A stretch of DNA of 64,000 bases. Origin: an uncultured Ruminococcus sp. (lineage in GTDB: Bacteria > Bacillota > Clostridia > Oscillospirales > Acutalibacteraceae). The stretch spans positions 1 to 64,000 of the forward strand of contig CACWOX010000001.1 of NCBI GenBank assembly GCA_902762615.1. The letters are read 5' to 3'. Below the pieces are notes generated by a model. It ran no database searches and was not told the origin of the DNA. It worked only from the letters and a program-made list of their open reading frames with translations. The position numbers were made by a program, and so were the translations under genes. Of this stretch, positions 32,519 to 41,351 are shown piece after piece (position 1 is the first letter of the stretch; every line of letters begins with the position of its first letter).

Positions 32519-34843
32519 TTGAAACCTCAGAAAAACAAGCTTCCCCTGATGATTCTTTCAAGCGTGGTGCTGTGCGTCATCGTTGCCGTTTTCAGCGTAA
32601 TTGTGATTAATTCAGCAGACGACAGCATGATGCAGGACAAGATTGATGAACACAAGATTTCCATGCAGCAGGCTGCCGCAAAGGTGCAGAAGGATTTTGA
32701 CACAAAATCCGACTTCATCTCAGCGACCGCTGCATCACTCTCCGGCTCGGAGAGCAATTTCGACAAGCTGATCGAAAAAAAGGCAAAGAAGCTCCGCAAA
32801 CTCGAAGAATCAGGCGGCTTTGAGCACCTGCTCATATCCGATCTTTCCGGAAACGCCTACGACGCCGACGGCACAAAATACTTTGTGGATAATGATGATC
32901 TCTTCCTAAAATCCCAGGCGGGTAATTCCGGCATATCCTTCAAAACCAAGTCCGACGTTGCGGAAAGCCAGAATCACTCTATTGTATATTATGCTCCGAT
33001 CACAGACGACAGCGAAACAATCGCAGTACTGCTCGGATTTACTCCGGCTGTGCTCAATGTCGCCGATTATACCGATTATGCGCTCAATCCATATTCCGGA
33101 ATGTATATTCTCAGCCCCCACGGCGATCTGGTCATGACGTCGCAAACGGCGACAGGCGGCAGCTTCTATAATTGGGTGAAGGACAATAAATTTGCCAGCG
33201 GCACCGATCCCGGCTACCGCGCTGTGGAAACCCGCACAGAAGAGGAAATCGGCGAGGGCGATGATATTCAGAAGGTGCCAAAGAGCACAATTGATTACTA
33301 CGCCGGCGACATCACCAATTCCCGCAGCTTGTGGAGCCTGCTTGGCAGCGGCGAAAACGTCAGCAGCATTTACCTCAAAAAGGAGCTCGCCACCAACGAC
33401 TGGACGCTCTTTTATGTGCGCTCGGTCACTCTCTCGGAAAGCACCGTTTCGTTCATCATACTAAGCCGAGTGCTGCTGTTCGGCATTGTTGCCATATTCC
33501 TCGCCGCCATGATAATCATGCTGCTGATTCAGTGGAGAAACGGCAGGAAGATCACGGAAATGGCATACAGGGACGATGTGACAGGCGGCGCCAATTGGCA
33601 AAAATTTGTCGCGGTATGCAATACACGCCTTTCGAGCAAAGGCTGGTGGAGAAGCAAACACGCAGTCCTCTGCATTGACGTCAACCGATTCACCATTTAC
33701 AACGATTACTACGGTCAAAAGGCTGGCGACCGACTGCTGCAATATATAGCTGAAACGCTGGAGCTGATGTGTTCCTCGCGTGAAATGTCGGCGCGTCGCA
33801 GCACTGATATTTTTGTGGCAATGTGGTCATATTCATCGGCAGAAGAACTGAACAAGCGTATTAACGATTTGTTTGAGCTGATCAAGGACGGACCAAACAG
33901 TGAAAATGTCTCTCTGTCGGTCGGCGTATATCTGATGAATGACGACGACAAGGACGTGATTCACGCGGCAGATATGGCAAGCATTGCCAAACAGACCGTC
34001 AAGGACGCCAAGGTGAACACCGTTACCTATTTCGATGAAAAAATCCGCGCTCAGATGACCGAAGAGCACGAGCTGGAAAAGCTGATGCATGTTGCCCTTG
34101 AGAATGACGAATTCAAGCTCTTCCTCCAGCCCAAGCACCGCGTACAGGACGGTGCGCTTGGCGGTGCGGAAGCACTGGTGCGCTGGATCAGTCCCGAAAA
34201 AGGCTTCATCTCTCCCGGCAAGTTTATTCCCCTGTTTGAGAAGAACGGATTTGTGGGACCTGTGGACAATTACATTCTGGAGCAGCTCTGCATATTCCAG
34301 CGCAACCGTCTGCGCAAAGGCTACAAGACGGTGCCGATCTCGGTCAACGTTTCCCGCGTGCAGCTCAGCGACCCGAACCTTGCCCATGAGATCTGTGCCA
34401 TTGTCGACAAGCACAGCGTTCCCCACAAATACATCGACATTGAGCTGACCGAAAGCGCATGCTTCGACGATATGGAGGTGCTTATCACCACCATCAACCA
34501 ACTTCGTTCGATGGGATTTCCGGTATCCATGGACGACTTCGGCTCGGGGTATTCCTCCCTCAACCTGCTCAAAGAACTGCCCTTTGATACGCTGAAAATC
34601 GACGGCGAATTCTTCCGCAACGTCACCGACGAGAACCGCGCCAACATCGTAGTCAAAAACATAATTGACCTTGCCAAGTCGCTTAATATGGCGGTTGTCG
34701 CCGAAGGGATAGAAAAGCAGGAGCAGGTCGACTTCCTCAAAACCACCGAATGTGACCTCATTCAGGGCTATTTCTATTCAAAGCCTATTTCGGCAAAGGA
34801 TTTTGAAGAATACATGGCAAACCACAAGATAGAAAACAAATAA
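32483..34843 (+). CDS. Membrane GGDEF-EAL protein, probable c-di-GMP phosphodiesterase
   Basis: A 786-residue signalling protein. After a short repeat-rich N-terminus come TM1 (about 20-42), an extracytoplasmic sensor of about 270 residues (dCache-like), TM2 (ILSRVLLFGIVAIFLAAMII), a GGDEF domain and an EAL domain. The GGDEF active site reads RRSTDIFVAM in place of GGDEF, so cyclase activity is lost. The EAL motifs are complete: GAEALVRW, SVNVS, ELTES, MDDFGSGYSS, LKIDGEF and AEGIEKQEQ, so it should hydrolyse c-di-GMP. Start TTG 32483 has GGGAG eight bases upstream; an earlier ATG lies inside the inverted repeat. Confidence 0.9.
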   Translation: MNNLSNLSNLSNLKPQKNKLPLMILSSVVLCVIVAVFSVIVINSADDSMMQDKIDEHKISMQQAAAKVQKDFDTKSDFISATAASLSGSESNFDKLIEKKAKKLRKLEESGGFEHLLISDLSGNAYDADGTKYFVDNDDLFLKSQAGNSGISFKTKSDVAESQNHSIVYYAPITDDSETIAVLLGFTPAVLNVADYTDYALNPYSGMYILSPHGDLVMTSQTATGGSFYNWVKDNKFASGTDPGYRAVETRTEEEIGEGDDIQKVPKSTIDYYAGDITNSRSLWSLLGSGENVSSIYLKKELATNDWTLFYVRSVTLSESTVSFIILSRVLLFGIVAIFLAAMIIMLLIQWRNGRKITEMAYRDDVTGGANWQKFVAVCNTRLSSKGWWRSKHAVLCIDVNRFTIYNDYYGQKAGDRLLQYIAETLELMCSSREMSARRSTDIFVAMWSYSSAEELNKRINDLFELIKDGPNSENVSLSVGVYLMNDDDKDVIHAADMASIAKQTVKDAKVNTVTYFDEKIRAQMTEEHELEKLMHVALENDEFKLFLQPKHRVQDGALGGAEALVRWISPEKGFISPGKFIPLFEKNGFVGPVDNYILEQLCIFQRNRLRKGYKTVPISVNVSRVQLSDPNLAHEICAIVDKHSVPHKYIDIELTESACFDDMEVLITTINQLRSMGFPVSMDDFGSGYSSLNLLKELPFDTLKIDGEFFRNVTDENRANIVVKNIIDLAKSLNMAVVAEGIEKQEQVDFLKTTECDLIQGYFYSKPISAKDFEEYMANHKIENK

Positions 34844-34858
34844 ATTCCCTACACAAAA

Positions 34859-34918
34859 AAATTCCCAAAGCATGACAGGTCGTAGTTATAGAATCTGCCC
34901 GCTTCGGGAATTTTATTA
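34859..34918. terminator. Terminator between convergent GGDEF-EAL and clpC
   Basis: AAATTCCCAAAGC and GCTTCGGGAATTT are complementary with one mismatch, with A/T-rich flanks on both sides. Confidence 0.7.
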
Positions 34919-34925
34919 TATTGAA

Positions 34926-37445
34926 TTACTTTTTGCTTATCTTGAGTTCGTCATCAAAGCTTATGGAAATACTGTCGCCGGGTTTGACTTCGCCCTCAAG
35001 TATCTTTTCGGAGAGCTTATCCTCGATCTCGGACTGAATGGCGCGTCTGATCGGTCTTGCGCCGTAAACCGGATCGAATCCGTGCTGTGCTATGGTCTTT
35101 GCCACGCTCGGCTCGAATGTCACGTCGATCTCCATCTCGCGTATTCTCTTAGCGAGAGTCTTGAGCATTCTCTCGGCGATCTGCTCCACATCTTCCTCGC
35201 TCAGCTTGCGGAATACGATGATGTCGTCGAGACGGTTGATGAATTCCGGTCGGAATGTGTTTTTAAGCTCGCCCATGACTGCCGCCTTGATGTTCTCGTA
35301 CTCCTGCTGCGCCTTATTATCATCCGACTGCCCAAAGCCGAGTGCATTCGCGCCGCCGGTGATGATTCTCGCTCCGAGGTTGGAGGTCATGATGATGACG
35401 GTGTTCTTGAAGTCAACCGTTCGTCCCTGAGAATCGGTCACTCTGCCGTCGCCGAGTATCTGGAGCATGATGTTGAGCACATCGGGATGCGCCTTTTCGA
35501 TCTCGTCAAAGAGCACCACGGAATACGGACGCCTGCGGATCTTTTCGGTGAGCTGACCGCCCTCGTCATATCCCACATATCCCGGAGGCGAACCGATGAG
35601 CTTCGACACGGTGTGCTTCTCCATGTATTCCGACATATCGAGTCTGATGATGGCATTCTCGTCACCGAAAAGCGCTTCGGCAAGCGCCTTGCAAAGCTCT
35701 GTCTTGCCGACGCCGGTCGGTCCCATGAAGAGGAAGGAGCCGATCGGACGCTTCGGGTCTTTCAATCCGACCCTGCCGCGGCGGATTGCCTTTGCCACTG
35801 CCGTTACAGCCTCATGCTGTCCGACAATGCGCTCATGCAGAATGTCCTCCATGCGCAGCATGCGTTCGCTCTCCTCCGTTGTAAGCTGCACCACAGGAAT
35901 TCCCGTCCACTGGGAGACAATCTCGGCTATGTCCTCGGTAGTGACGGTGGCTTCGCGACCGTCGTTTTTCTTCTTCCAAGCGTCACGCTGCCCGTCCAGC
36001 TCTGCGGAAAGCTCCTTTTCTCTGTCGCGCAGTCTTGCGGCACGTTCGTAATCCTGATTCTTGACAGCCTCCTGCTTGTCTGCTGTCACCTGCTTCAGCT
36101 GGTTTTCCAGCTCCTTGACCTCGTCCGGAGCGGTCTGCCTTCTCAGACGTACTCTTGAAGCAGCCTCGTCAATAAGGTCGATCGCCTTGTCCGGCAGATA
36201 TCGGTCGGCAATGTACCGAGCCGAGAGGTTGACCGCCGATTGAATGGCTTCATCGCTGATCTTTACATTGTGGTGTCCCTCGTAACGGTCACGCAGTCCC
36301 AGAAGTATCTGCTCGGCTTCCTCCTCGGTTGGTTCACCGACGAGTACGGGCTGGAATCGGCGTTCAAGAGCCGAATCCTTCTCAATGTACTTGCGGTATT
36401 CCGTAATGGTGGTTGCGCCGATCACCTGGAAGCTGCCTCTTGCCAGCATCGGCTTGAGAATATTCGCCGCGTCGGTTGCGCCTTCCGCCGAACCTGCGCC
36501 GATCAGCGTGTGAATTTCATCTATAAAGAGAATGGTATTGCCGTCCTTGATAACCTCGTCAATGACCGACTGGATACGCTCTTCAAATTCGCCCCTGTAC
36601 TTGGAGCCGGCGATCATTCCGGTGAGGCTGAGATCCACAATTTTTTTATTTTTGAGCGACTCCGGCACTTCACCTTCGGCAATTTTAAGTGCAAGACCTT
36701 CCGCAATTGCCGTCTTGCCGACGCCCGGTTCGCCTATCAGACAAGGATTGTTCTTGGTGCGGCGGGAGAGAATCTGTATAACCCTGTCGATTTCCTTCTG
36801 TCTGCCGATGACCGGATCAATCTTGCCATTCTTTGCCTCTTCGGTGAGGTCGCGACCGTACTTCTTCAGGCTCTTGCCCTTGCCCTTTCCGCCCGAAGCC
36901 TCATGCGCTCCAAACGGACTGCCGCCCATGCTGCCCATACCGAAGAATTCTCCGAAGGGCGACGACGGCTGACTGAATTCCTGTTCTTCGCCCGATTCGT
37001 CATCATCGTTTTCAAAAAGCCTTGTCAGATCGTCAAGTATGCCCTGAATGTCGCCGCCAAGCTCCTGAATGAACCTCACGGCATAGCTCTCACTGTCGCT
37101 GATAAGGGCAAGCAGTATGTGTTCTGTCCCCACATATCCGTGACCCATGCGGTTGGAAATGCTCTTTGCAGCCTGCAATGTACGCTTGCCGCGTGCTGTG
37201 ATGTCATTCGGATTGAGGCTGCATCTCACACCCTGTCCGTGAATGGCAAGCAACTTTTCACGGATTGCCTCAGCGGTAAGTCCGTTGTCATTGAGAATGG
37301 TGTGTGCCGCGGATTCGTCCGTACTGACCAGACCGAGCAGAATATGCTCTGAGCCCACGAAGGTATGTCCCATCTCCTGCGCACATTCAAACGCAAGATT
37401 AAGGGCAATGTTTGATTTTTCGCTGAATCCCTTGAAGTTATACAT
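34926..37445 (-). CDS. clpC: ATP-dependent Clp protease ATPase ClpC
   Basis: A 839-residue HSP100 unfoldase. The N-domain (1-145) recognises McsB-marked or MecA-delivered clients. AAA1 has GEPGVGKTAIAEG, the middle domain has a UVR motif (YERAARLRDREKELSAEL), and AAA2 has GPTGVGKTELCKA. The PGYVGYDEGGQL loop is the substrate-pulling region. It feeds clients to ClpP. Start ATG 37445 follows AAAAGGGGG by 7 bases; an in-frame extension upstream has no support. It is the last gene of ctsR-mcsA-mcsB-clpC, with about 115 bases before it. Confidence 0.97.
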   Translation of the reverse strand: MYNFKGFSEKSNIALNLAFECAQEMGHTFVGSEHILLGLVSTDESAAHTILNDNGLTAEAIREKLLAIHGQGVRCSLNPNDITARGKRTLQAAKSISNRMGHGYVGTEHILLALISDSESYAVRFIQELGGDIQGILDDLTRLFENDDDESGEEQEFSQPSSPFGEFFGMGSMGGSPFGAHEASGGKGKGKSLKKYGRDLTEEAKNGKIDPVIGRQKEIDRVIQILSRRTKNNPCLIGEPGVGKTAIAEGLALKIAEGEVPESLKNKKIVDLSLTGMIAGSKYRGEFEERIQSVIDEVIKDGNTILFIDEIHTLIGAGSAEGATDAANILKPMLARGSFQVIGATTITEYRKYIEKDSALERRFQPVLVGEPTEEEAEQILLGLRDRYEGHHNVKISDEAIQSAVNLSARYIADRYLPDKAIDLIDEAASRVRLRRQTAPDEVKELENQLKQVTADKQEAVKNQDYERAARLRDREKELSAELDGQRDAWKKKNDGREATVTTEDIAEIVSQWTGIPVVQLTTEESERMLRMEDILHERIVGQHEAVTAVAKAIRRGRVGLKDPKRPIGSFLFMGPTGVGKTELCKALAEALFGDENAIIRLDMSEYMEKHTVSKLIGSPPGYVGYDEGGQLTEKIRRRPYSVVLFDEIEKAHPDVLNIMLQILGDGRVTDSQGRTVDFKNTVIIMTSNLGARIITGGANALGFGQSDDNKAQQEYENIKAAVMGELKNTFRPEFINRLDDIIVFRKLSEEDVEQIAERMLKTLAKRIREMEIDVTFEPSVAKTIAQHGFDPVYGARPIRRAIQSEIEDKLSEKILEGEVKPGDSISISFDDELKISKK

Positions 37446-37560
37446 AATTATCCCCCTTTTCATTGGAGCGGTGCCGAACAGAGCTTTATAATGCTTATAA
37501 TACTTATGATACTGATTCAGCACCGCGGTATTCGTTCCCCATATTTTTATATGATTGAAT

Positions 37561-38613
37561 TTATGCTATATCGGTATTTTTAAATGCCTCGCGAAGTATT
37601 TCGGCACGCTTTCTGTCTCTTTGCGAAGAATTCATGGTTTCGCCGTACTGTTCCATGAGACGTGCAGGCTGCACCGATTCATATGCCTCGCTGAGCGAAC
37701 CCAGCGTCATGCCATTTATCAGACCTTCGGCAACTCCGACTCTCAGCGCCGAATACAGTTCTGCAAATTCGCTGCTGCTCATGACTCTTGCGCTTTTCAA
37801 TAGACCCAGAGCCCTCCAGACACTGTCCTGATAGCTCTCGCTTCCCAGCAGATTGGCTCTGGATTTTTTTTCGAGCGAAATAATTTGATTGGTGATGTCA
37901 GTCAGGTTGGAAAGTGTATCCTTTTCGCTGATTCCAAGCGTAACCTGATTGGATATCTGATACATCGCACCGGTGGACCGGCTTCCTTCACCGTAACTGC
38001 CTCTGATGGCAGCGCCAATTTTACCAAGGTTGGCTGCCACCCTGCGAAGTGTGCCGTCGGCTTCCGACGCAGGCAGATGAAGCATCACTGAAGCCCTCAT
38101 GCCTGTGCCGAGATTAGTGGGACAGGCGGTAAGATAGCCCAATTCCTCATCAAAGGCAAAATTCAGGGTTTCATCGAGCAGGGTGTCTATCTTGTCTGCC
38201 ATGTCGTATGCCTTTTCAAGCTGCATGCCGCTGCCCATGACCTGAATGCGCACATGATCCTCTTCGTTGATCATAATACAGACCGATTCGTCCTCCATAA
38301 GCAGAATGGCTCTGCCTTGGGGAGCGCTGGCAAATTCCGGACTGATCAGGTGGCGTTCCACAAGCGAGGCAAGCGCAACAGTCGAAAGCTTATCCGCCTC
38401 CACATAGCGAAAGCTGTTGCGAAGAGCGGAATTGCCGCCTGTCAGCGCATCTCTCACTTTTTCGCAGACTTCCTTCATCTGAGCCTGATTCATCAGATGC
38501 GGGAAGGGATAGCCGTTGAGGTTTCTCGCAAGCCTGATTCTTGTACTTATCACCACGTCGGATCTTTCGCCCTCCGACTCATACCATTTTTTAATGTCAT
38601 TATTTGCCGACAT
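37561..38613 (-). CDS. mcsB: Protein arginine kinase McsB
   Basis: A 350-residue kinase of the phosphagen type that phosphorylates arginines on proteins, marking them for ClpC-ClpP. Visible family parts are VISTRIRLARNLNGYPFP (substrate loop), the reactive-Cys segment CPTNLGTGMRAS and IRGSYGEGS. Start ATG 38613 has GGAG eight bases upstream; a GTG three codons earlier overlaps that site. It follows mcsA by about 40 bases. Confidence 0.95.
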   Translation of the reverse strand: MSANNDIKKWYESEGERSDVVISTRIRLARNLNGYPFPHLMNQAQMKEVCEKVRDALTGGNSALRNSFRYVEADKLSTVALASLVERHLISPEFASAPQGRAILLMEDESVCIMINEEDHVRIQVMGSGMQLEKAYDMADKIDTLLDETLNFAFDEELGYLTACPTNLGTGMRASVMLHLPASEADGTLRRVAANLGKIGAAIRGSYGEGSRSTGAMYQISNQVTLGISEKDTLSNLTDITNQIISLEKKSRANLLGSESYQDSVWRALGLLKSARVMSSSEFAELYSALRVGVAEGLINGMTLGSLSEAYESVQPARLMEQYGETMNSSQRDRKRAEILREAFKNTDIA

Positions 38614-38652
38614 ATCAATCACTCCGTTCGGATTATTTCAAAATTGCCCTTG

Positions 38653-39210
38653 TCAGGCTTCCATCGCCTTAATTTTGTCTCTCAGCTCTGCGGCAAGCTC
38701 ATAGTTTTCGTTCTTGACCGCCTCTGCCAGCTGCTTTTTCAGTGAAGCCGTCTCGGACTCCTTGCTCTCCTGCGTGGTCACCTTTGAATGCTTTCCGCAG
38801 TGGGCGCTGTTGCCGTGCAGCTTCTTGATGGTCGGGGCAAGCCTTCCCCTGAATTCGGTGTAGCAGTTAGGGCATCCCACCTTGCCGGAATCGGCTATTG
38901 ACCTGAAATCCGAACCGCAAACCGAGCATCTCTTGCCGGATGTGAGAGTAGGCATGGCACCGAAGCTGCCAAACGGCGAGCTCAGCAAACTGCTCACCAT
39001 GTCAAATCCGCTCATCACGGGCGCAAACAGACTGTTCATTCCGCTGAATGCGTCGAAACCGCTGCTGAAATTGAACATAGAGCCGAATTCTCCGCTGTTC
39101 TGCATCTCGGCGGCGCACTGACTGCAAAGGTGATACTCGTGAACATCGCCGTTCACATTTGTTTTGATATAAGCGTTTGCTTCATTCTTCTTACATTTTT
39201 CACACAACAT
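38653..39210 (-). CDS. mcsA: McsA, activator of McsB
   Basis: A 185-residue zinc protein. It has an N-terminal CEKC ... CSQC pair, a Phe/Ser/Gly-rich linker, a second CSVCG ... CPNCY pair and a C-terminal UVR motif (LAEAVKNENYELAAELRDKI). McsA activates the McsB kinase and modulates CtsR. Start is taken as ATG 39210, with AGGGGA nine bases upstream; an ATG three codons earlier touches that site. The linker is longer and richer in Phe than in Bacillus. Confidence 0.92.
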   Translation of the reverse strand: MLCEKCKKNEANAYIKTNVNGDVHEYHLCSQCAAEMQNSGEFGSMFNFSSGFDAFSGMNSLFAPVMSGFDMVSSLLSSPFGSFGAMPTLTSGKRCSVCGSDFRSIADSGKVGCPNCYTEFRGRLAPTIKKLHGNSAHCGKHSKVTTQESKESETASLKKQLAEAVKNENYELAAELRDKIKAMEA

Positions 39211-39253
39211 AATTTTCATTCCCCTTTTTTAAATAATTGGATTGCTAATTGAA

Positions 39254-39712
39254 TTATTGACTGACTGTGCATCTGATAAGCATCTGTTTGAGAATTCCTG
39301 CCCTTGCAGCATCACGGTACTCAGGCGGCAAAGCTCTGAGTGCACTGTCGCTGCATGCGGAAAGCATGATGCCCGCAACCTGCTCGCTGATTGCTCCGCG
39401 ATCGGAAAGACTCACTATAAGCGCCCGCGCCGTATTGCTGTCCAATGTCTCACCTATTATGTTGACCACATGCATCAGCGCCGAGGTTCCACTGATCTGC
39501 ACCCTTGTGATTCGGATATAGCCTCCTCCTCCCCGTCTGCTCTCCACGAGATAGCCCTGCTCGGGCGTAAATCTCGAGGTGATAACGTAATTGATCTGGC
39601 TCGGAACACATCCCATCTGGTCGGCAAGCTCGTTGCGGCGAATTTCTGCCGTACCGTCCCGGCTGTCGAGCATCTCCAGGATGTATCGTGCTACCTGTTC
39701 GCTCATTCTCAT
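39254..39712 (-). CDS. ctsR: Heat-shock repressor CtsR
   Basis: A 152-residue repressor of the clp genes. The winged helix holds RRNELADQMGCVPSQINYVI and the tip RRGGGGYIRI, the glycine-rich thermosensing wing of CtsR. The C-terminal part forms the dimer and McsA/B contact region. AGGAG sits about 11 bases upstream. It heads the operon and has a CtsR box just downstream of its promoter, giving autoregulation. Confidence 0.95.
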   Translation of the reverse strand: MRMSEQVARYILEMLDSRDGTAEIRRNELADQMGCVPSQINYVITSRFTPEQGYLVESRRGGGGYIRITRVQISGTSALMHVVNIIGETLDSNTARALIVSLSDRGAISEQVAGIMLSACSDSALRALPPEYRDAARAGILKQMLIRCTVSQ

Positions 39713-39741
39713 TTGATGATCATCTCCTAAAGGTCTTTGTC

Positions 39742-39758
39742 TTTAACTATCCTTGACC
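39742..39758 (-). promoter_or_regulatory. CtsR operator box
   Basis: On the minus strand GGTCAAG-GAT-AGTTAAA matches the CtsR direct-repeat consensus (two RGTCAAA heptads, three bases apart) with two substitutions. It lies just downstream of the ctsR transcription start. Confidence 0.7.
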
Positions 39759-39770
39759 TTTGTAATTACA

Positions 39771-39798
39771 ATTATACTCATTGGTTAGAAAAAGTCAA
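39771..39798 (-). promoter_or_regulatory. Promoter of the ctsR operon
   Basis: On the minus strand TTGACT (39798-39793), 16 bases, TATAAT (39776-39771). The -35 lies in a second cluster of AGTCAA repeats (39793-39815) that may be a further CtsR site. Confidence 0.65.
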
Positions 39799-39891
39799 AG
39801 TCAGAAAAAGTCAAGTTTCCATAACTTTTGTCAGCAAATCTCTGTTTTTCTTTATTATTCTCATTTTTTCTTTGCTTTTTAAAAATTTTAA

Positions 39892-39929
39892 TAAAAAAAT
39901 GAGGCTGTGCCAAAAATACACAACCTCAT
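39892..39929 (-). terminator. Terminator after the first LCP gene
   Basis: ATGAGG-C-TGTG and CACA-A-CCTCAT form the stem; on the minus strand it ends in TTTTTTT. Confidence 0.8.
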
Positions 39930-39937
39930 CATTTCAT

Positions 39938-41296
39938 TTATCCTCCGTCGGAAGAAGCAGCTGCTTCGCTCGAATTGTTCGCTTCGCCGGACGCAGTGCC
40001 GGCGTCGGCAGAAGTCGTTTCCCCATCTGACGGAACTACTCCTGCAATAGCCGCAGCAGCCTGCGCAAGCTTCATAAAATCTTCGTCAGATTTTTTAGCT
40101 TCCTTGTCAGCTGTCTTCTTTGCTTCCTCGTGCGCCTTTTCAATTTTAATCTCGGTATAAATATCCTCTGAAATATCCTTATCGAGATAAACAAGGCTGT
40201 ACCAATAGTCCGCATTCTTCTGCAAATCAATGATCAATACATAGGCGCCTTGCAGCTTATCGGCATGATATGTATTATCTATCGGAATTCTGGCGTTAAC
40301 CTGTTCATATCCAAGATACTCCGGCGCGTTAACCAGTAAAGACATTACCTCTTTCTGACTGACGTTAGTAGAAACATAACGCAAAACCACATCGGCAAAC
40401 TTGCTGAGTTTAGATGCACTCATCGACTTGACTTTCTTCATGATCTCAGCAATTACCTTGCGCTGACGTTCGGTTCGACCAAAATCACCGCCGCCCACAT
40501 AACGCACGCGCGTGTATGCAAGCGCCTGAATGCCGTTCAGATGATAATTGCCCGATTTTTCAGGCATATAAACTTGGCTGTTAGGCAAATGATAAGCCCT
40601 GTTCATCTCGTAAATATAAACTTCATTCATCACCTTTATCTCTTCAGCCTTCACATACATATCCACGCCATCGAGATAATTGATAATGCTGATAAAATTG
40701 TAAAAATCCATATGAACATACTTATCAATCTTAATGCCGAAATTATTTTCATATGTTTTAAACATCATCTGGGAGCCGCCGTATCCGAATGCAGAATTCA
40801 GCTTTGCCTTGCCTGCCTTCAGATGATTGCCGCCCTTCGGCACATCAACAAGAATATCTCTCATAAAAGATGTAAAGAAGATTTTTTTGGTTTTCCTGTT
40901 GATGGACACCAAAACCATTGAATCTGAATTGGTTCTGTATCTTCCTCTCATGCGGGAATCGGTGCCGGCGATCATTATGTTGGTAATATCGCTGTCGCTA
41001 AAATCAAAACTAATGCCTCCCGGCTTATATGACCGTTCTATTTCCTCCAGCTTTTTCAGATCTTCTTCGGACATGGTATCAGTATCTATATCCTCGCCCT
41101 GTCTGATTTCCGCATCGGATACATACTCAAAATCTTCCTCGCCTTCAGATATAATATTCATTCTGCTGTAATAGTGATAAAACGCTCCGTATGCACATGA
41201 CATTAGAATAACAACGACACCCAAAAGCGACGTAAAAACGTAGAGTATTTTTTTACCCAGACTGCTTCGCTTGGAAGATCTTTTGCCGGATTTCAA
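39938..41296 (-). CDS. LytR-CpsA-Psr (LCP) family protein 1
   Basis: A 452-residue membrane protein that should attach anionic polymers or glycans to peptidoglycan. It has a Lys/Ser-rich cytoplasmic start, one transmembrane helix (about 17-40), then an LCP domain with MIAGTDSRMRGRYRTNSDSM (pyrophosphate-binding Arg/Asp), FTSFMRDILVDVP and YTRVRYVGGGDFGRTERQRK. The C-terminal 70 residues are Ala/Ser/Glu-rich and probably disordered. A TTG at 41296 is chosen as start, nine bases after AAGGG. A similar gene lies directly upstream. Confidence 0.92.
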   Translation of the reverse strand: MKSGKRSSKRSSLGKKILYVFTSLLGVVVILMSCAYGAFYHYYSRMNIISEGEEDFEYVSDAEIRQGEDIDTDTMSEEDLKKLEEIERSYKPGGISFDFSDSDITNIMIAGTDSRMRGRYRTNSDSMVLVSINRKTKKIFFTSFMRDILVDVPKGGNHLKAGKAKLNSAFGYGGSQMMFKTYENNFGIKIDKYVHMDFYNFISIINYLDGVDMYVKAEEIKVMNEVYIYEMNRAYHLPNSQVYMPEKSGNYHLNGIQALAYTRVRYVGGGDFGRTERQRKVIAEIMKKVKSMSASKLSKFADVVLRYVSTNVSQKEVMSLLVNAPEYLGYEQVNARIPIDNTYHADKLQGAYVLIIDLQKNADYWYSLVYLDKDISEDIYTEIKIEKAHEEAKKTADKEAKKSDEDFMKLAQAAAAIAGVVPSDGETTSADAGTASGEANNSSEAAASSDGG

Positions 41297-41351
41297 TAGT
41301 ATCAACCCTTTCTAATAAACGTCATTCATCAGTTCAAATAAAGTGGAATCA

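Noticed and set aside
34872-36158. A 428-codon plus-strand frame opposite clpC
   Set aside because: It lies fully antisense to a conserved gene, lacks a start signal and shows no protein-like domain.
36240-37352. Second long plus-strand frame opposite clpC
   Set aside because: Same reasons; such frames come from the GC-rich third positions of the true gene.
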